A stretch of DNA of 64,000 bases from Reticulitermes speratus (lineage: Eukaryota > Arthropoda > Insecta > Blattodea > Rhinotermitidae), in NCBI GenBank assembly GCA_021186555.1, contig JAJKFL010000039.1, positions 14,612,733-14,676,732 on the forward strand, given 5' to 3'. The notes below the pieces were generated by a model. It was not told the origin of the DNA, did not search any database, and saw nothing but the letters and a program-made list of their open reading frames with translations. The translations under genes and the position numbers were made by a program. Positions 37,901 to 52,900 of this stretch are shown here, piece after piece (the stretch's first letter is position 1; every line of letters starts with the position of its first letter).

Positions 37901-40900
37901 TAAATTTGCTCATAAAATAAGAGGAAAGGGCTAGCTACAAGAAGCTAAGCCCTTCTTGCGCAGCTACGTCATTCGCTTTCTCAAAAAGAAACGTTACGGG
38001 TTTCACAAAACCTCGTTAGAAATGAGAAAGTGACAGGACATTCAAACCAAGTTTCATGAAAATCTGTCAAGTGAGGGCAAAAAAGGCGAACGAGTACAAC
38101 GATGCCAAAGACATCGTTTCAAAAATAACAGATATTATGTGTATCCTAAAGCTCTTGCTCCTACCGGAAATAGAGCCATAAATTTGTTGAACTCCGTTTC
38201 GGGAGCAGAGTATATTTCTGGCCGCTATACACGCGCATCTTGCTGCTTGAAATTGCCACGTCACAGCCTGTGCGCAACAGCGAGTTTTAACCTACAGATA
38301 CGCTGTTTAGACAAACATAGTTTATATAAAATTACACAAAACACAAATAAATGCGTCAGTAGTATCACGATACATCTGAAAGCGTTTACTGCACACAAAG
38401 GTAATTCAAAACGTAGCCGAATTATTCGTTTTCGTAACCATCCCCCCCCCCCCCCCCCCGAGCAATAAGACTTACGTCTCTTTTCTACACAACCTCCCTG
38501 CTTCTGAATACCTTCAGACCTGCAGTCCGCGTTTCAATGACGAGTTAGACTGCTGCATCACGAATGTGAGGGAAACACAAATTCTTGTAAATATTTACCA
38601 AGTCGACATGGCATAACATGCCAGAAGACTGAAATCTTCATGCACTTGAAGTCCTCACATTCCTGTCTATTCTTTGCTAGCAACTGCATTTTATATAAAA
38701 ATTAACTTGAGATCTGCGCTCTTCTGGGATATTACGCAGCGTCGAATGGTAATCCTTTACCGACGTTTCGGGACAACGTATCGGTCCCATCTTCAAGGGT
38801 CTTGACCTCTCAACCCTTGAAGACGGGACTATGTTGTCCCGAAACGTCGGTAAAGGATTACCACTCGACGCTGCGTAATATCCCAGAAGAGCGCAGATGT
38901 CATCAACATCGCGGTGGAAGCCTGAAATCACGTAAAAAATAACTTGTTTCAACTCTATTCAGATTGCGTCTTACAGGCGCTGGGTTACAATCAACGGTCT
39001 AATATCGCGACAGTCCACTGGACACAGCTTATACGCCACTGATCAAATTTGAGATGTCGCCTGCTGTTGGTTTAGGCTGTAAAAACGTACGCCTCGAATA
39101 AGTAACAACGAATTCAAATTCCTGACACGAAGAGATCTAACATCTTCATACAGAAGATGTGTACTTCTGGCATAAAATCAGGTACCCCATGTCAGACACA
39201 GGCATGCATATGGAAATCAAACGCCACCTGAGCTGTGCACCTGCTTACATTACATTTAAGGTAACGAGCTGTAATAAATTCAGCAACAGCAAGAGAAGTC
39301 CTAGGAAACTTACTGTAAAACTACCCTTGTGCACACCATGAAGGCATATGGGGGAGTGGTGGTAAAGCACCAGTTATACTTAAGTCGGCCGTAGATGGCA
39401 GTGAATGGCCTGCTTCAAGTCCATGCCTCTTTTCCTCTGCAGAAGGAGCCCCGGTACCCACTAAACAGGAGGTGGGCGGGTCCCACAAGTGGTCTGGATG
39501 TATTGACGAAGAGCTAAATATGTTGACTCTGCCGGGAATCGAAACACGATTCCTCACCCTCCCAGCCCGTAGCCTAGTCAGTATACTGACTACTTTATTC
39601 TGACTCCACGAAATATGCGATAACACATCACAATTTTAAAAAAAATTTTCACAAAACACAACATATTTATTGTACGCTGATGATCATGTATTATTTTAAA
39701 ACACAGCAAACAGCTCAAAAGGATTCTTTATTCCCTTAAATGAAGGCTGTAAGAATCTGATGGGGCTACGCAAAATCGACTAATAAAACGAAAATAGTAA
39801 CATTTGGACATGTTTATTCTATTTAGAGCTTATTTAATAAAGCTGTCTCCCTACGTTGTTCAAACTACCTAGCATCGAATCATAAAATGACTACTAAACG
39901 ACGAAATTGTAAGGATGTGCAAGAAGGCGGTCGTTGCCTCATGTGACGTGCTGTCGAGGAATTTTACTGCAGCGACTTAAGGAATACGGTCTATTTATTA
40001 TGTATAGCAGGATTAATTCCCAAAATCCTCCAGCTTTAGGCGCAGGAACGTTAGCGAGCCTAGGCTGATATCAAAAGTCGGGAGAGTGTACAAAGTCATG
40101 TATGCGAAGATCAGTGTGTTTCTGCAATCAGAGCAGTGGAGGTACAAGTATTCGTCTGCCTACGTAGTAGCTGCAATCGTGTGACTGAGGTAGGGGGACG
40201 TAAGGTTTTGTGCGACTGGCGCTGAAGATTGTCATGCAAAATGACGGGTACTTTGTGGGTGTAATCCCGTTATACTTAATCACGATGTCAATAATTCCGA
40301 AAATAGACCCTACCTAGCGTCGGATGGTAGGATAATTGGGGAATACATTATTCCTTAATGATAAAAAAGGTGTGGAAGAAGCAAAAAGTCCTCATTTAAG
40401 GTCCTGTCTCCGCATTTGCCTTGAGGGACTGAAAAAAACCATGAAAACCCTCAGGAATGTCGGCCTCCAGACTGGGACATGAAGCCGGGACCACGCGGGT
40501 AAGAAGAATAAGTTCTAACCACTTGGCTGCCACTTACGATTATATTTAATAGCAAGACGTGATACGACGTAACACAGTTCTGGCTAATAAACTAAACCAT
40601 GTACCACGAATTTACATACTGACAAACTGAGGAAGCATCCCAGTCAGCAGTAAGCTATGTCTTTAAAATTAAATGACATTCATAGTACACTTAAAAGTTA
40701 AATCATTTACAGGTACTGTCTCAAAATAATGTCCTGGAGTGCCTACATTTTCTAACTTATACAAAATGTTGGTTAAACCAAAGATAAAGTATAGTAATGA
40801 GACACTGATGTGAGGTAACAGAAACAAAGATAGCAGAGAAGGTTAGAAACAGACCCCTGGCTGGGTATATACGGCCAGGAGAAAATACAAATAATGAAAT

Positions 40901-43900
40901 ACGTGAAAAGCTCGAGGCCAATAAAAGGCCACCATTTCAAGAAATCACTGCATACAGAACGAGACGTAAAGACGATGGAGACAGAATAAGGAGAAGTGGC
41001 CGCAAGAATCAGGGACTTAACAGAGCTGGTATAGACAATAAGTTGTCTGAGAACATGTTTAAAATTCAGTCAAATAAACAGTATAGGTAACTAACGGTAC
41101 GATACATAGGTTTCCGCGGAGATGGGTCTTAAAGCATACAGCCAAGTGACATGTACGAATTATTAAAGTATTTGGGCTAGTAACAACAGATTGAAGGGCT
41201 GTGTTGGTGGAGCAGCCAGCACAATTTCTGCTTCCTATTTAACGCTCCAGGGAATGAAAAGAGTAAACGCCAGTTACAGGTGTGTGGAACAACAACCACT
41301 GACTAACGAAAACAACCAATTCCGTGCAGCCAGGGGTCGATTTTCGTTCAGCTGGTCAAGATATTCCCCATCTTTTACAGAACTCGAAGGCTCATGGCCA
41401 CGTTCACAAGAACCAACTACTAGATTCTGTATGGGCCACGTGAGTTCAGTCAATATCCAGCTCACAGTTTCATTAAGATAATTTTTAGTATTGTCCATCT
41501 ACTCGTATTAATGCCTACTTCGCTTCCTTGCAGACACTCCAGCTAAGCATGTCCCGTCTACATCCTTCCACTGAAGATCCACGTTGAAACTATAAACACA
41601 GTAAGCGTAATCCTGCGAGCTTAATAGATGAGAAAGACATGCTTGGAAATAGCCTCCCTACACAGACACACACGTACATAAATACATATATACATACATG
41701 CATGCACATACAAACAGTTTCGCGAGAGAGGATATTTTACATAAGTTAACGGACGGACATTCCTACATATCGCTTAAAGTTGAGCGAAATCCGTCAGCAT
41801 TAATTTGTTACGTTCAAAACGTTTTGTAGTGCGTGAGTTTTGATCTCTTATTTTAAGCGAAGAACAATAATTCAGAATGTTTGAGAATAGTGCTGAAAGA
41901 CGTACTTTGACCTAAAAGAAAAAGAATTAGTTTATCTATGGCTGTCAGAACCTCAAAACATGGAACACCAAATGGTAGGGCTATTAGTGAATAATTAATT
42001 AGAAAGGATGAGGAAGGGAAATGGACGTGTGCTAATTTAAGGTAATATTCCGGAATTGCGCCGTAAGGGTTGTGGAAAGCTACATATACATCAGTCCGGA
42101 TAACCCGTCTCGAGGCTGAGATTTGATCCCGGGACCTCCCGAAAAAAAAATTGTAGTAGCCACTCGCCATTCACATTCTGTGAAGTAGAAACAATAAGGA
42201 GAAAAATTAAGCACGAGAAACTAGCGGCCAAAATAAAAAAAAAGTCTTCACTGGATGCTAGTGGGGTAACCAAATCAAGCAGACAGACACAGCGGGACAA
42301 ACTGCATTCATAGGGGGCTTAAGAAGTGCAGAGAGCATTTTTGGTCAGGAAATGTCGACGGAGAAAGTGACATGATAAGACCTTTACCCCTGTTCACAGC
42401 AAATGAATGATGATTTCGACGAGCAAAAGATACGGCTCAACTACGGTCTTTATAATCACGGCGAAGAACTATTGGGTTTAACAGTCTTTGTTCTATGTAC
42501 GAGAGGCGGGCAGAGAACATTCCCTGTGCACCAGTTAATAGGCCAAGATACATCACATGGCCATCCCTGGTCTGTACCGTAACAACACAAGGGTGAAGAT
42601 CATCAACCTTAACAGATCGTGTGCAGACGTGCAATGGGTTACAGCAGGCTATGAATGCATATAATCTTCCGAGACTTGCAGGTAATATCAGATGGTCCGC
42701 GTATTAGCTGGCATGGACACCCACAGCTACAATGACTTGCATGTACAGACACACGCTGGTGGGCTCTGGTAACATGGATTCACCTTGTTTATGGAACACT
42801 GAAGCCAAGTGATTCTCTAAATGTTTATGACAAAAGTTGATGCTCTATACTGATATTTTGGTAAACATTACTCAAATATCTATAATACTACTAAATACTA
42901 CACATCATACGCATGACGTTTCGAAAATTGTCTCTATTCTCTTCTTCATGTGATTGGTTGTCACCGTTCTGAGATTCGGTGTTACCTTTTCCCTTTCTTT
43001 AAATATAAGCAGCGAAGTTCGGGTTTGATCATGAGGCATTCTGAATACTAGATAGTACGAAAGTAATCGTTGCCAATTGTGTGCAAAAACACTGAAAGCA
43101 AATGAAAAACGTGTCGGATCAGTCCACCGAAAACAGGAACAGTAGGCCTACCAACTCCCGAAACACTGTGACGACCTACAGGCCTACCAACATACATCAG
43201 CCGTCCTTTGGTACGGTAAAGATCACCCTACAATATGTCATAGGTTGCAAGGAGGGGGGAGAACAAGTATATACTTCTACTCTTTCTTTAACCTCGGCGC
43301 CAGATAGGGGTGGGTGGTCAACGGCACACCCCGACCGCTTTACCTCTTGGAGAGCGCCCTGGTGCCAATTGTACAGGGGGCTGGGTGAACCCAAGGCAGG
43401 TCTGAAAGGGTATGGAAAAGAAATAACCTGTCCCACCAGACTTTGAAGCCCGGACCGTCCAGTCAGTAGCGAGTCGCTATACCAACTACGCTATCCTGGT
43501 CCCTACCCTTTGGTATACGGTACCCAAAGAGTAAAGTTAAGGTACTCTTTACGTCCTACTTACATAGCTCAACCTTGTAATCATACACATTTAAGCGCTT
43601 TTTATACCAATTAATATTTTGGGATGTTTGCCCTTCGCTTGTCTGACAGATCAAAGCACTGTCAGCTAACACACTTCGATAATATACATCACTGAACGTA
43701 CTTATTAAAATATTTTTGGGGCATTTTCGACTAAAAAGGCCTGTTACTTCACTTGAATTCTTAATCACATTTTTATGTTAGGCACGTTCAAGGCTTTTAC
43801 CAAGTAAAAATAATTACTAGTATTACCCGTTGAAGGCTGTTTTTTTAACCTTACCTTCTTTTGCTAGCACATTTACAACGTAACGTAGGCGTGTAATGTA

Positions 43901-46900
43901 AACTGCTGAAAAGCCACGAATAGTTAGCCTGAAATTAGTCTCAGCCAAAAAATATGTGCACACTACAAGGGACATTGCTTTTAAGCGAAACACTGAAACG
44001 TTGAAAGGGTTAAGAATGAACTGAGATATTTTTGGCCAACTGTTTTTGATTCTATGATGTTAACTAATGAACCTCTGCACACAGGCACAGGGAAGTCCAC
44101 GATCGTCTATATGAATTTAGCATCAAACGTCTCACTAGTACTGAAAAGTGCCAACATGGCGAAGGAGTAAACTTCCGACGACACGTTTTAAATGAAGCGT
44201 GGAAAGACAACATTTCGATTTGTAGCAGCGTGAACAGGATTCATATGACTCAAGTACGGACACGTGACGGGTTCTTGTAACACTGTAGGCCAAAAGAACT
44301 TTAAAAGACCCATAAAGTGCGAGGAATATGTTCTCTGCGTCTCTTCCAGAAGATCTATGCTCTATGGATTGGTTTGTTTGTAGGTTGGTTGGCTGGCTAG
44401 TTGACTGGTTGGTTTGTGCTTTAGATAGTCATTCAGTCACTAAGTAGCCTACACAAATTATACAAATGTGTTCTTTCGTTTAGCATCAACTGTGATAAGT
44501 TCACTTGTTGGAAGTATAAATAGACTGCTGCAAATTTAATCGCATGACATGTGGGAATCACTTTATTTTCATTTCGTCGTAGGTCATACGTGCCATTTCG
44601 ATGTGTTTCATAAACGTTTCATATACTAGTCATATCCATGTTTCATGTTACGTGCAACTTGATTTTTGGCCCGTGAAAGTTTTTTTGAGAAACATTTAAA
44701 ATTTCATTCGAGATTCGTGCAAGGTGCGAGTTGAACTGAACAGGTAGGCTACAGAGTGAAGTTAAATTCGCCCTGAAGAATTAAGGTGCAGACCTGAATA
44801 TCAAATGTTACCACTTTTTTCCGAACTAACACAGACGACCGTCTCACGGTGCATTCGTTTTTAATTACTCTGTGCAACAAAGTACGACAAACGGAAACCA
44901 ACATTTCTTATATCGGAATTTCGTTCAACTCTTTCGTTGTGGAGCTGATGAACTTTCTGTGTCCTATCAGGCACTTCTCCAAGCTTCCCAGCGAGCTTAA
45001 AAGATTCAAACTACGGTATCAAGATGTGGATTGTATAATCGATGTTTATACAGTGCATTTGAAGTTTACATACAAACAGATACAATTATATTCAGTTTTA
45101 AAAAGTGGTAAGCCATAATGAGAAAAGAGAACAAGAAGTAGCAACACGAAATAAGATAACGAAAGCAAAGAGAGCACGAGAGGAGGAACTAGAATGTAAA
45201 CGATTGTAAAGTAATTTGTGTTCACAGCGGGAGTAAAACAAATACTGGCGAAGAATGAGAGGGTGGGGAGAGAGAAAGAAAAAGAGAGAGAGAAAAAAAG
45301 AAACAAATTACTGAATGACTGGTCATATTCTGCATTGGGTTCCCATTACTCATGAGGAATGGAGAAGGTTATCACAATGGTGGGTGCCTGAAGGAGCAAA
45401 GTGGGGTACTGCCTGTCAATCTTATGAATATAAATGGCGAAGCTGTCCTCTCTGTGGAGTATTATCAACACTAACAATCCGATGCAGAATTAAATGAAAT
45501 ATTACAGGCCTACAGACTAACTGAAGCCGATCAGTGTGGCATCTCGCAATTTGGCAGCTAGACTCAAGGTAAAGTAATCAAACAGCATTTGTCTCTCTGG
45601 TTATGCAGAGTAAAGTAACATTACTTCCAGCCTCTTGAACTTGGATATGATTTTAAAAAAGGACCAAATACTTAAGAACGAAAAGGTAACAAGTCACTTC
45701 TAATCCACACTCCGCAATTCTGAAATGGTTCTCTCTCCATCGAGTGGCTCAATGTTTCAGTCCTTCTTAAGAAGCTGATAGTTTCCCAGCCGGACATTAA
45801 ATTTCTCGCCTTGTACCGGACCCTAGGTTTCACACCTACGTTCACAACAACCCGTCACTAAACCAATATCCTCAGCCACATGAATTCAGTCCACACTCCC
45901 ACACATCATTACTTTTAAAGATTCACTTTAATACCGTCCTTCCATCTACGCTTATGTCTACCAAATAGTCCCAGATTTTCCGAGATTTCAGGCATCCGCC
46001 GCGGTGTGAATAAGATCTTCGCTCTTATGGGATGTTACGCAGCGTAGACTGGTGTTACAGACGTTTCGGGAAAACCTATAGGTTCCATATTCAAGGGTCA
46101 AGCAGTCTGCACCTTTCGAGGTGGAATTAAAATGACGTCTTTTGTTTACGTATGACATGTCTGTCGGCCAGCAATTAGCAGTACGCTGTAAATGGAACAG
46201 ATGCAGGCGGCTTTTTTTTTTTAAGAGTTTGGTAAGCGCGTGGTGGGTTACGTTCGGTCACGCTGTTGACGGAAGTCAGTGTGTGCAGTCGTTTTAATTT
46301 GGACTAGGATTAATCGCGGCTGGGAGAGGGACAACTCAGCCGGTACAGACCGGACTGTGGGATGTACGACCGATGGGTCTTGGTTCAATTCCCCAGAGGG
46401 GTAGAAGATTTTTCTCTCATTAAAGAATCCAGGTCGGCTCTGGGCCCAAACCAGACTCGTCTTCAATGGATAATGGAAACGGTTTCCCTGTTGGTAAACT
46501 GGCCGGAGTGGGAAGTTGGTCACTCGACTCCACAAAATGCGAAGATTATGAACAAACATCTACACGCACTCCCCATATGTCTTCATGGCTTAATGCTTAT
46601 TGAGGCACACAGATAGCTGTATATTTTCATTATTAGTCGTAGTTGATCACAGTTCTTCAACCAGTATGTCGGTGTCGTTATCCGTGTAACACACGCCTTG
46701 TTAGTCACCTCAATTTACATTCTAAGTTCATACGGGTCCATCTTACTCTTAAACACATTCACCAAACCAGCAAGTGCGTCTTTCACCTAACACTAACATT
46801 CACCGACTCTTACGCACGCGCCTCTGCCTGAATCTGTGAATGTTTTAGGTGTTACTTAGCGTAGAGTTCTGTTGTCTAGATTGGATTACTGTATGCGGCG

Positions 46901-49900
46901 TACTTAAGTTAAGAGCAGGCTCGTTTCCGTAAGCTGTTGCGGCAAGCTTCCTGCACAATGTAGCAGGTGTCGAGCTTGCCTTAGTTTACAGACACCAGTA
47001 TACACATAAATTAGGTAAGTATCCTGTAGCAGGTTATGTAACGGTTAGACGCGTTTGTGTTAGGTTAAGTGAAGTGTGGTAGACTTCTGTTAATGTACTT
47101 TTGCGGGGGGAAAAAACCCCTTAAAACGGTATAAATGAGTAAAACTCACACAGGGAACTACTTACTCCTGTCACAGAAGTATACAACTATTACAGGTTTG
47201 ATCAAAAGCTATTAAATACACGTAAAACTGCATTTAGATCCTTAACTAAACTAATCCTTAAAAGGATCCAAACTGATCCACAGACAAAACGGCTAAACAA
47301 AATTTAGCGCAGGTCAACCATACCTAGTTTGAACTCAATCGGTCACAAGTTTTCATACAGTTACTGGCGAAGAACGGACATGTCGAAAGTAACAGGGCAA
47401 TTTGGCATCGCAAGAACAACCAAACCTACTTCATGCACATAAAAACTCAATTCGTTGCCATATTTCCCCCCGCTTAGCGTTAATAGTGTATAGCTAAACA
47501 GAAACTGAGATACTCGTATATTCTGCCCTCATTTAACTCGCTGTCAACTGCCAGCGGAATACACCTTCAGAAAAAATTCAAGTGTCGTTACGCCGTGTCG
47601 ACTGGTAAATAGCTATCGAAGCTTCGAAAAGCGTAGTGCCTTCAGCTACAGGGTCAAACAAAGGACTTAACACGGCGTAACATCCTAGAGGAATTGTACG
47701 TCCATCAGCACCGCTGTGACAACCTCGAATTTCGCAAACTTACGCAGGATACATTCACCGCTTCGTGCGACGATTTTGTGAATCTAACCAACAGATGAAA
47801 CAGAACTGAAAAAGTGCTGCCTGTTGTAAGGAAGAACAGAATCGGCGACGTGGGGATTCTGAGACCAACCGTCAAACGCAACAAAAACATCTAATAATCC
47901 CGGTGGGGGGCGAGATTTTCAGCACTTGTCCAGACCGGCCCTGGGGCCTACCCAGCCTCCTGTACAATGGGTACCGGGTCATTCCCGGGGGTAAAGCGGC
48001 CGGGGCGTGGCGTTGACCACCCACCCCCATCTAGCGCCGAGGTTAAAGAAAGAGTAGAGCTATACCTCGTCTCCCCCTCTGGGCCTTCATGGCGTGTTCT
48101 AGGGTGAACTTTACCTTTACCTTACCTCACCTTTACTCCATATGCTAAGAACAAACTCCCAAATATATGCTGAAAATGACGAAGGGTGGCGTCGAAATGC
48201 GTATGTTGGACACAAAACAGTGTAAATGCAAGCCAGTGGACAATAAGAATAATGTACATCATAACAGCCGCACGGTATGTATGGATTTAAGTTTATATCA
48301 CTCCTTTGCTCGACCAAATATTTTATACGGGCCTGTCAACCAAGAATTCTAAATAGATCTTAATTATTTGAAATATGTGATTCCAAATAAACACAATTAG
48401 GCTTACGTACGAAATAATTAATGTACTTAAATGTCTACGAATTAATAAAAGAATAAAATATGATTCAATTATAGAGGTTTCAGAAACATACTATAAAAAG
48501 GGAGAAACGAGTCAAATTTCCTCTCTCATCAATTGAAATTAAGGCATTACTGTCATCCACATCTAAGGTACCACTGTTTATCGCCGAGAAACAGCCAAAT
48601 TGCCACACCGTGCAATGTATACTTTATTTACATGAACAGATTATCACCAATGACGCCATTCAAATACCATTAAAATCGAAACTGCAATAATTTTATCCAT
48701 TTGTACCATTCTTCAACTGCAAATTCTTCCCTTGCGATATGCAAGGCCCTCGCAGTGCTAGCGCTGAAGACTCCAGTCTTCTTGGATATGGACAGGTGTG
48801 GTCTGGTATATAGGTACCAGTGTTTTGGAAGAGGTTGCTGCTTCCATCTTCAGGGAAGTTTAACATGACTCTTCGTCTTGCAGACAGGGGTTCGATAATA
48901 ATTAAATGAAGAAACTCAGTACCTATATCGTCATACAAATCGAACTCTTGATACAAACACACAGACACAGAAATAACGGATTCGGACAGACATATTAAAA
49001 TAAAAAGTTTGACATACCCGGTCAATTTTCTTCTTGTTCGCTACAGGGTGGGTCTTCGTGTCGGTTTCTGCTAGGCGATTAAATTTCTGCATGCGTTCCT
49101 TTACGCTGATTTTTTGCTCGGAATCCGCCTCAGGTGCATCCTAGAGTTTAAATAAACCAAAACAATGTCACAAAAACATAAAATAAATAAATTAAACTAA
49201 CCGGGCGAGCAAAATTTATAATCTCAACAACTCACGACGCCCAACAACTTTTTTTGTTATAAAATAAGTAACAAAACACGCACGCACACACACATACATA
49301 CACACACGAAAACCGTTTACAAGTAAATAAAATTCCTTGCTAATGACAACAAAAAAACACTCTTCATTATTCTTCAGCCACAAATGGGACAGGTGAATGC
49401 CGAGTGTAAATCAGATGTTCTACATTTAAGAACACGTTTGTGGGTCAAGAATGCAAGCATAAAACATATGTTACTACTTATTTTAAACTAAGTAGAATTT
49501 TATGGAATAATCGCACCGACAAGAGAAGGTGTGGGTCACTACAGTGGTCTACTGTTTAGCGCTGTTTAGGGGGAACGACTAAAGTTTGATAAGTCATGAA
49601 CTTATGGACATAAGGTCAACATATGAGGTGATGAAAACCGGGCCAGTGAAAGAATGCAATCCGAACAGTGGCGCTGTTCAGATATAGCTAAAACTACGGA
49701 TCTTCTACTTTTTACTTTATCGTTTACAGTATTAATACTGCAATCGCTATAAAACAATACAAATAAAATTTCATGTTATATGCACCGTGCATCTTGTTAC
49801 AAATTAAGATTTTTGTTGAACCAACACATGCACTATACTTTATTTTAATCATATTATACGCCACTACAACCTTCAAAACAGATGTTTAGTCTATGTTAAG

Positions 49901-52900
49901 GTACTTTGACCCCCTGATGATGGCTAGTGACTGGCCGAAACATATGTAGGGGCGTATAATATGATTAAAATAAAATAAAGTATAGTGCACGTGTTGGTTC
50001 AACAAAAATCTTAATTAATATAAATAAAATAATTATAAACACATGTTTGGATGCAACTGCAAGTTTTGTGGTCAATAACAATGCTACACGTACTTTCCGC
50101 TTACATGTACATTTTACTCGATTCCAGATTCCGCACAATACGTAGCGCAATATTTACACACTCAGAACATCAGTCACAGTTAGGATACACTGCCCGAATT
50201 AACTACATATTTAATAGACCCATAAGTATACCTAACAAATGTGTTCATACTTGATACACATTTAATCTCTTGCCAATTTTCTCGCGAGGCTCCTCGACTG
50301 TAGGTCTTTTAAACACAGTTCAGATTACCGTTCCAGTAAAAATAACTACTCTGCATTGACCCGGCACACATGACAATATAAAGGACGACTGCCGTTTTGG
50401 TTGACATTTATCAAGGGAAGACATAGAACGGTAATGTCTGGATTCCCAATAGTCTACTTACCAGTTTATTTTAACTTAGTCCTAATATAAGGTAAAGCAA
50501 TCCCATTACAGGCCTAGACAGGCCCTTAGGGCTCCAGGAGGTTGAGGCTCCCAGATTTATAGACAATCGGCACATGAAGATTGTAAGGTTGTCAGCCGTA
50601 CGCACCGGCGGCGTTTACCCCCAGGAAATATTCCTGGTACTCATTTCTGTTAGAGGCTAAGTCGACCCCAGGGCCATAGTGCGACCGGAAAGATTATGTC
50701 AATGACACCACCGGGAATCGAACCCACGACCTTCCGGCTTGTAGCGCAGTGCCTCAACCAACTGCGCCACAGCGTACCCCACTTAATCCTAATAGTACTT
50801 TGAAATAAAAGCACTACTCCAATCAAAACACAAAAATGAATCGCAAACATGATTCTACAGCAGGAGAACAATGTAAATTTGTAAAATAAACAACATTTTG
50901 TCGGTGGTTTACCTCAAATGCAACTGATCCAGACATGATGGCTTGAACTGCACGTAGTACGAATCGCAAAGAGCTGATATTATATGGACACCTTGACTAC
51001 TGGTAGCAAGAGTCTACACTAGCTTAAATAACCCGTCAGCAAACAAAATGAAGGAAAATGGAAGCTAAAATGACGCATTCAAGGCGCACAACAAAAACGG
51101 CAACGTAAGACTGATAGGAACATTTATCTACCGGCAGGTAATTAACAGCAATGCTAATATTTTCAAGGCAAAAGCTATTCGCATCCAAAGACTACAATAT
51201 GAGCTTTACTTAGCATGCTGATTGAAATTTATACGGCCAGGCTTTGTCGTGGACGAACTAAGTGCAGCGTTTTTCTTCCGTACATAAATAACACTAGGTA
51301 CTCCGTCTGACACAACCTGTATTTGTTATTATTTCAAGCACTATATGTTTCGATCAAGCCGATCATTATCAGGTGATTATTTATTCAAAAACTTAAAATT
51401 CAAGGTAAGAATGTAAGATCTCACAAATGATATAAAATATAAAATACATCGACTTGTATTACATTTATATATTATAATTTATATTTTACATTTTACATCA
51501 TTTGTGACGTCTCACAAAATTACATTTTTACCTTGAATTGTAAGTTTTTGTATAAACAAACAGCTGAGGATGATCGGCTTGATCGCAACATGTCGTGTTT
51601 GAAATAACAACAGATAAAGGTTTGTCAAACGGAGTACGTAGTGTTAATTCTATATACAGAATGGGACTACATAACGGGAACTTATGATCCGTACTCATCA
51701 CCAAATATTATTCGGGTGATCAAATCGAGAAGAATGAGGTGGGCGGGGCATGTAGCACGTATGGGTGAGGGGAGAGGTGCATACTGGGTTTTGGTAGGGA
51801 GACCTGAGGGAAGGAGACCACTTGGAATACCCAGGCGTAGATGGGAGGATAATATTAAAATGGATCTTCAAGAAGTGGGATGGGGGGGGGGGCATGGACT
51901 GGATTGATATGGCTCAGGATAGGGACAGATGGCGGGCTCTTGTGAGTGCGGTAATGATCCTTCGGGTTCCATAAAACGCGGGGAATTTCTTGACTAGCTG
52001 ACGACCTGTTAGCTTCTCAAGAAGGACTCTGCTGCATGGAGTTAGTTAGTTATATACAGAACGGGATGGATAGCGTTAAATTGATTTGTCTTCCTTCCCA
52101 CAAATTACAATACCACCGATGACCTACATCATGGGTGGACAAGTATTTTCACTCGGGGGCCGTTGAGTGTATAGCCAATATAAGCGACTACGGGTAACAG
52201 AGTTTCAAAGAGAAAGATTCTGTAAATGCTCACAGTTCGGCAAAGTTGCTGCTGTATCAGTAGCCTTCAATACCCACTATGACTGACACTATCCGATTTA
52301 TCTGCTCCTCAGTTCATATTTCATATGGCATATAATTTCTTAACTAAATAAATCTTGGAACAAACAGCATACAGCCCCGATCCGGCCCTGAGCAATTGGG
52401 GATCTGTTGCCAGCGTTGAAGGAACACAGTGGAGGCCAAACATCTAAAGACAATCGCGAGCTGTAAACAGCTATATCGTGACGGCTGATAACACTGAACA
52501 CGGATTTTATGAAGAGGGAACAGAGACGCTCGTCCACTACAAGATGAGAGCCTCAATTGTGGCGTGGACCACTGGAAACGTAACGGGACAGCAGTAAAGT
52601 TGTATGTGAAATGTTATTATTAGAGGTGAAAATAATCCAGAATATAAGCATCGTACACTTATTTTCCGACCGCTACTCGTATTTCAAGTGAGAGGCCTGT
52701 GCTCGTTGTTGCCAAGTTTCAAAAACATACTGGTCATTTCGGTATTACAGCACCTGGAAATCAAGAAGGAGGGCAAAATCTTGCAACATCGCGAAAACTG
52801 CAGCTCCCTCCAGGCGCGACAAACCGTCAGTCGCTGTCCTTAATATTTGAGTCTTACTATACCTCGCGTTATAAGCGTGTATGCAATATATCGCTGTTCG

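Larger units (their letters stand above)
19552..49017 (-). other. SOWAH intron 4 (about 29.5 kb)
   Basis: This intron carries most of the repeats listed separately. Unassigned stretches where I see no gene or clear repeat are about 20800-21040, 22800-23870, 24430-25480, 26610-27770, 28020-28500, 29000-31130, 35080-36040, 36570-37200, 37420-38700, 38940-39320, 39610-40360, 41700-42910, 43510-45730, 46550-47580 and 48125-48760. Open frames there are short, lack family similarity and have no coding bias that I can see. Confidence 0.7.
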
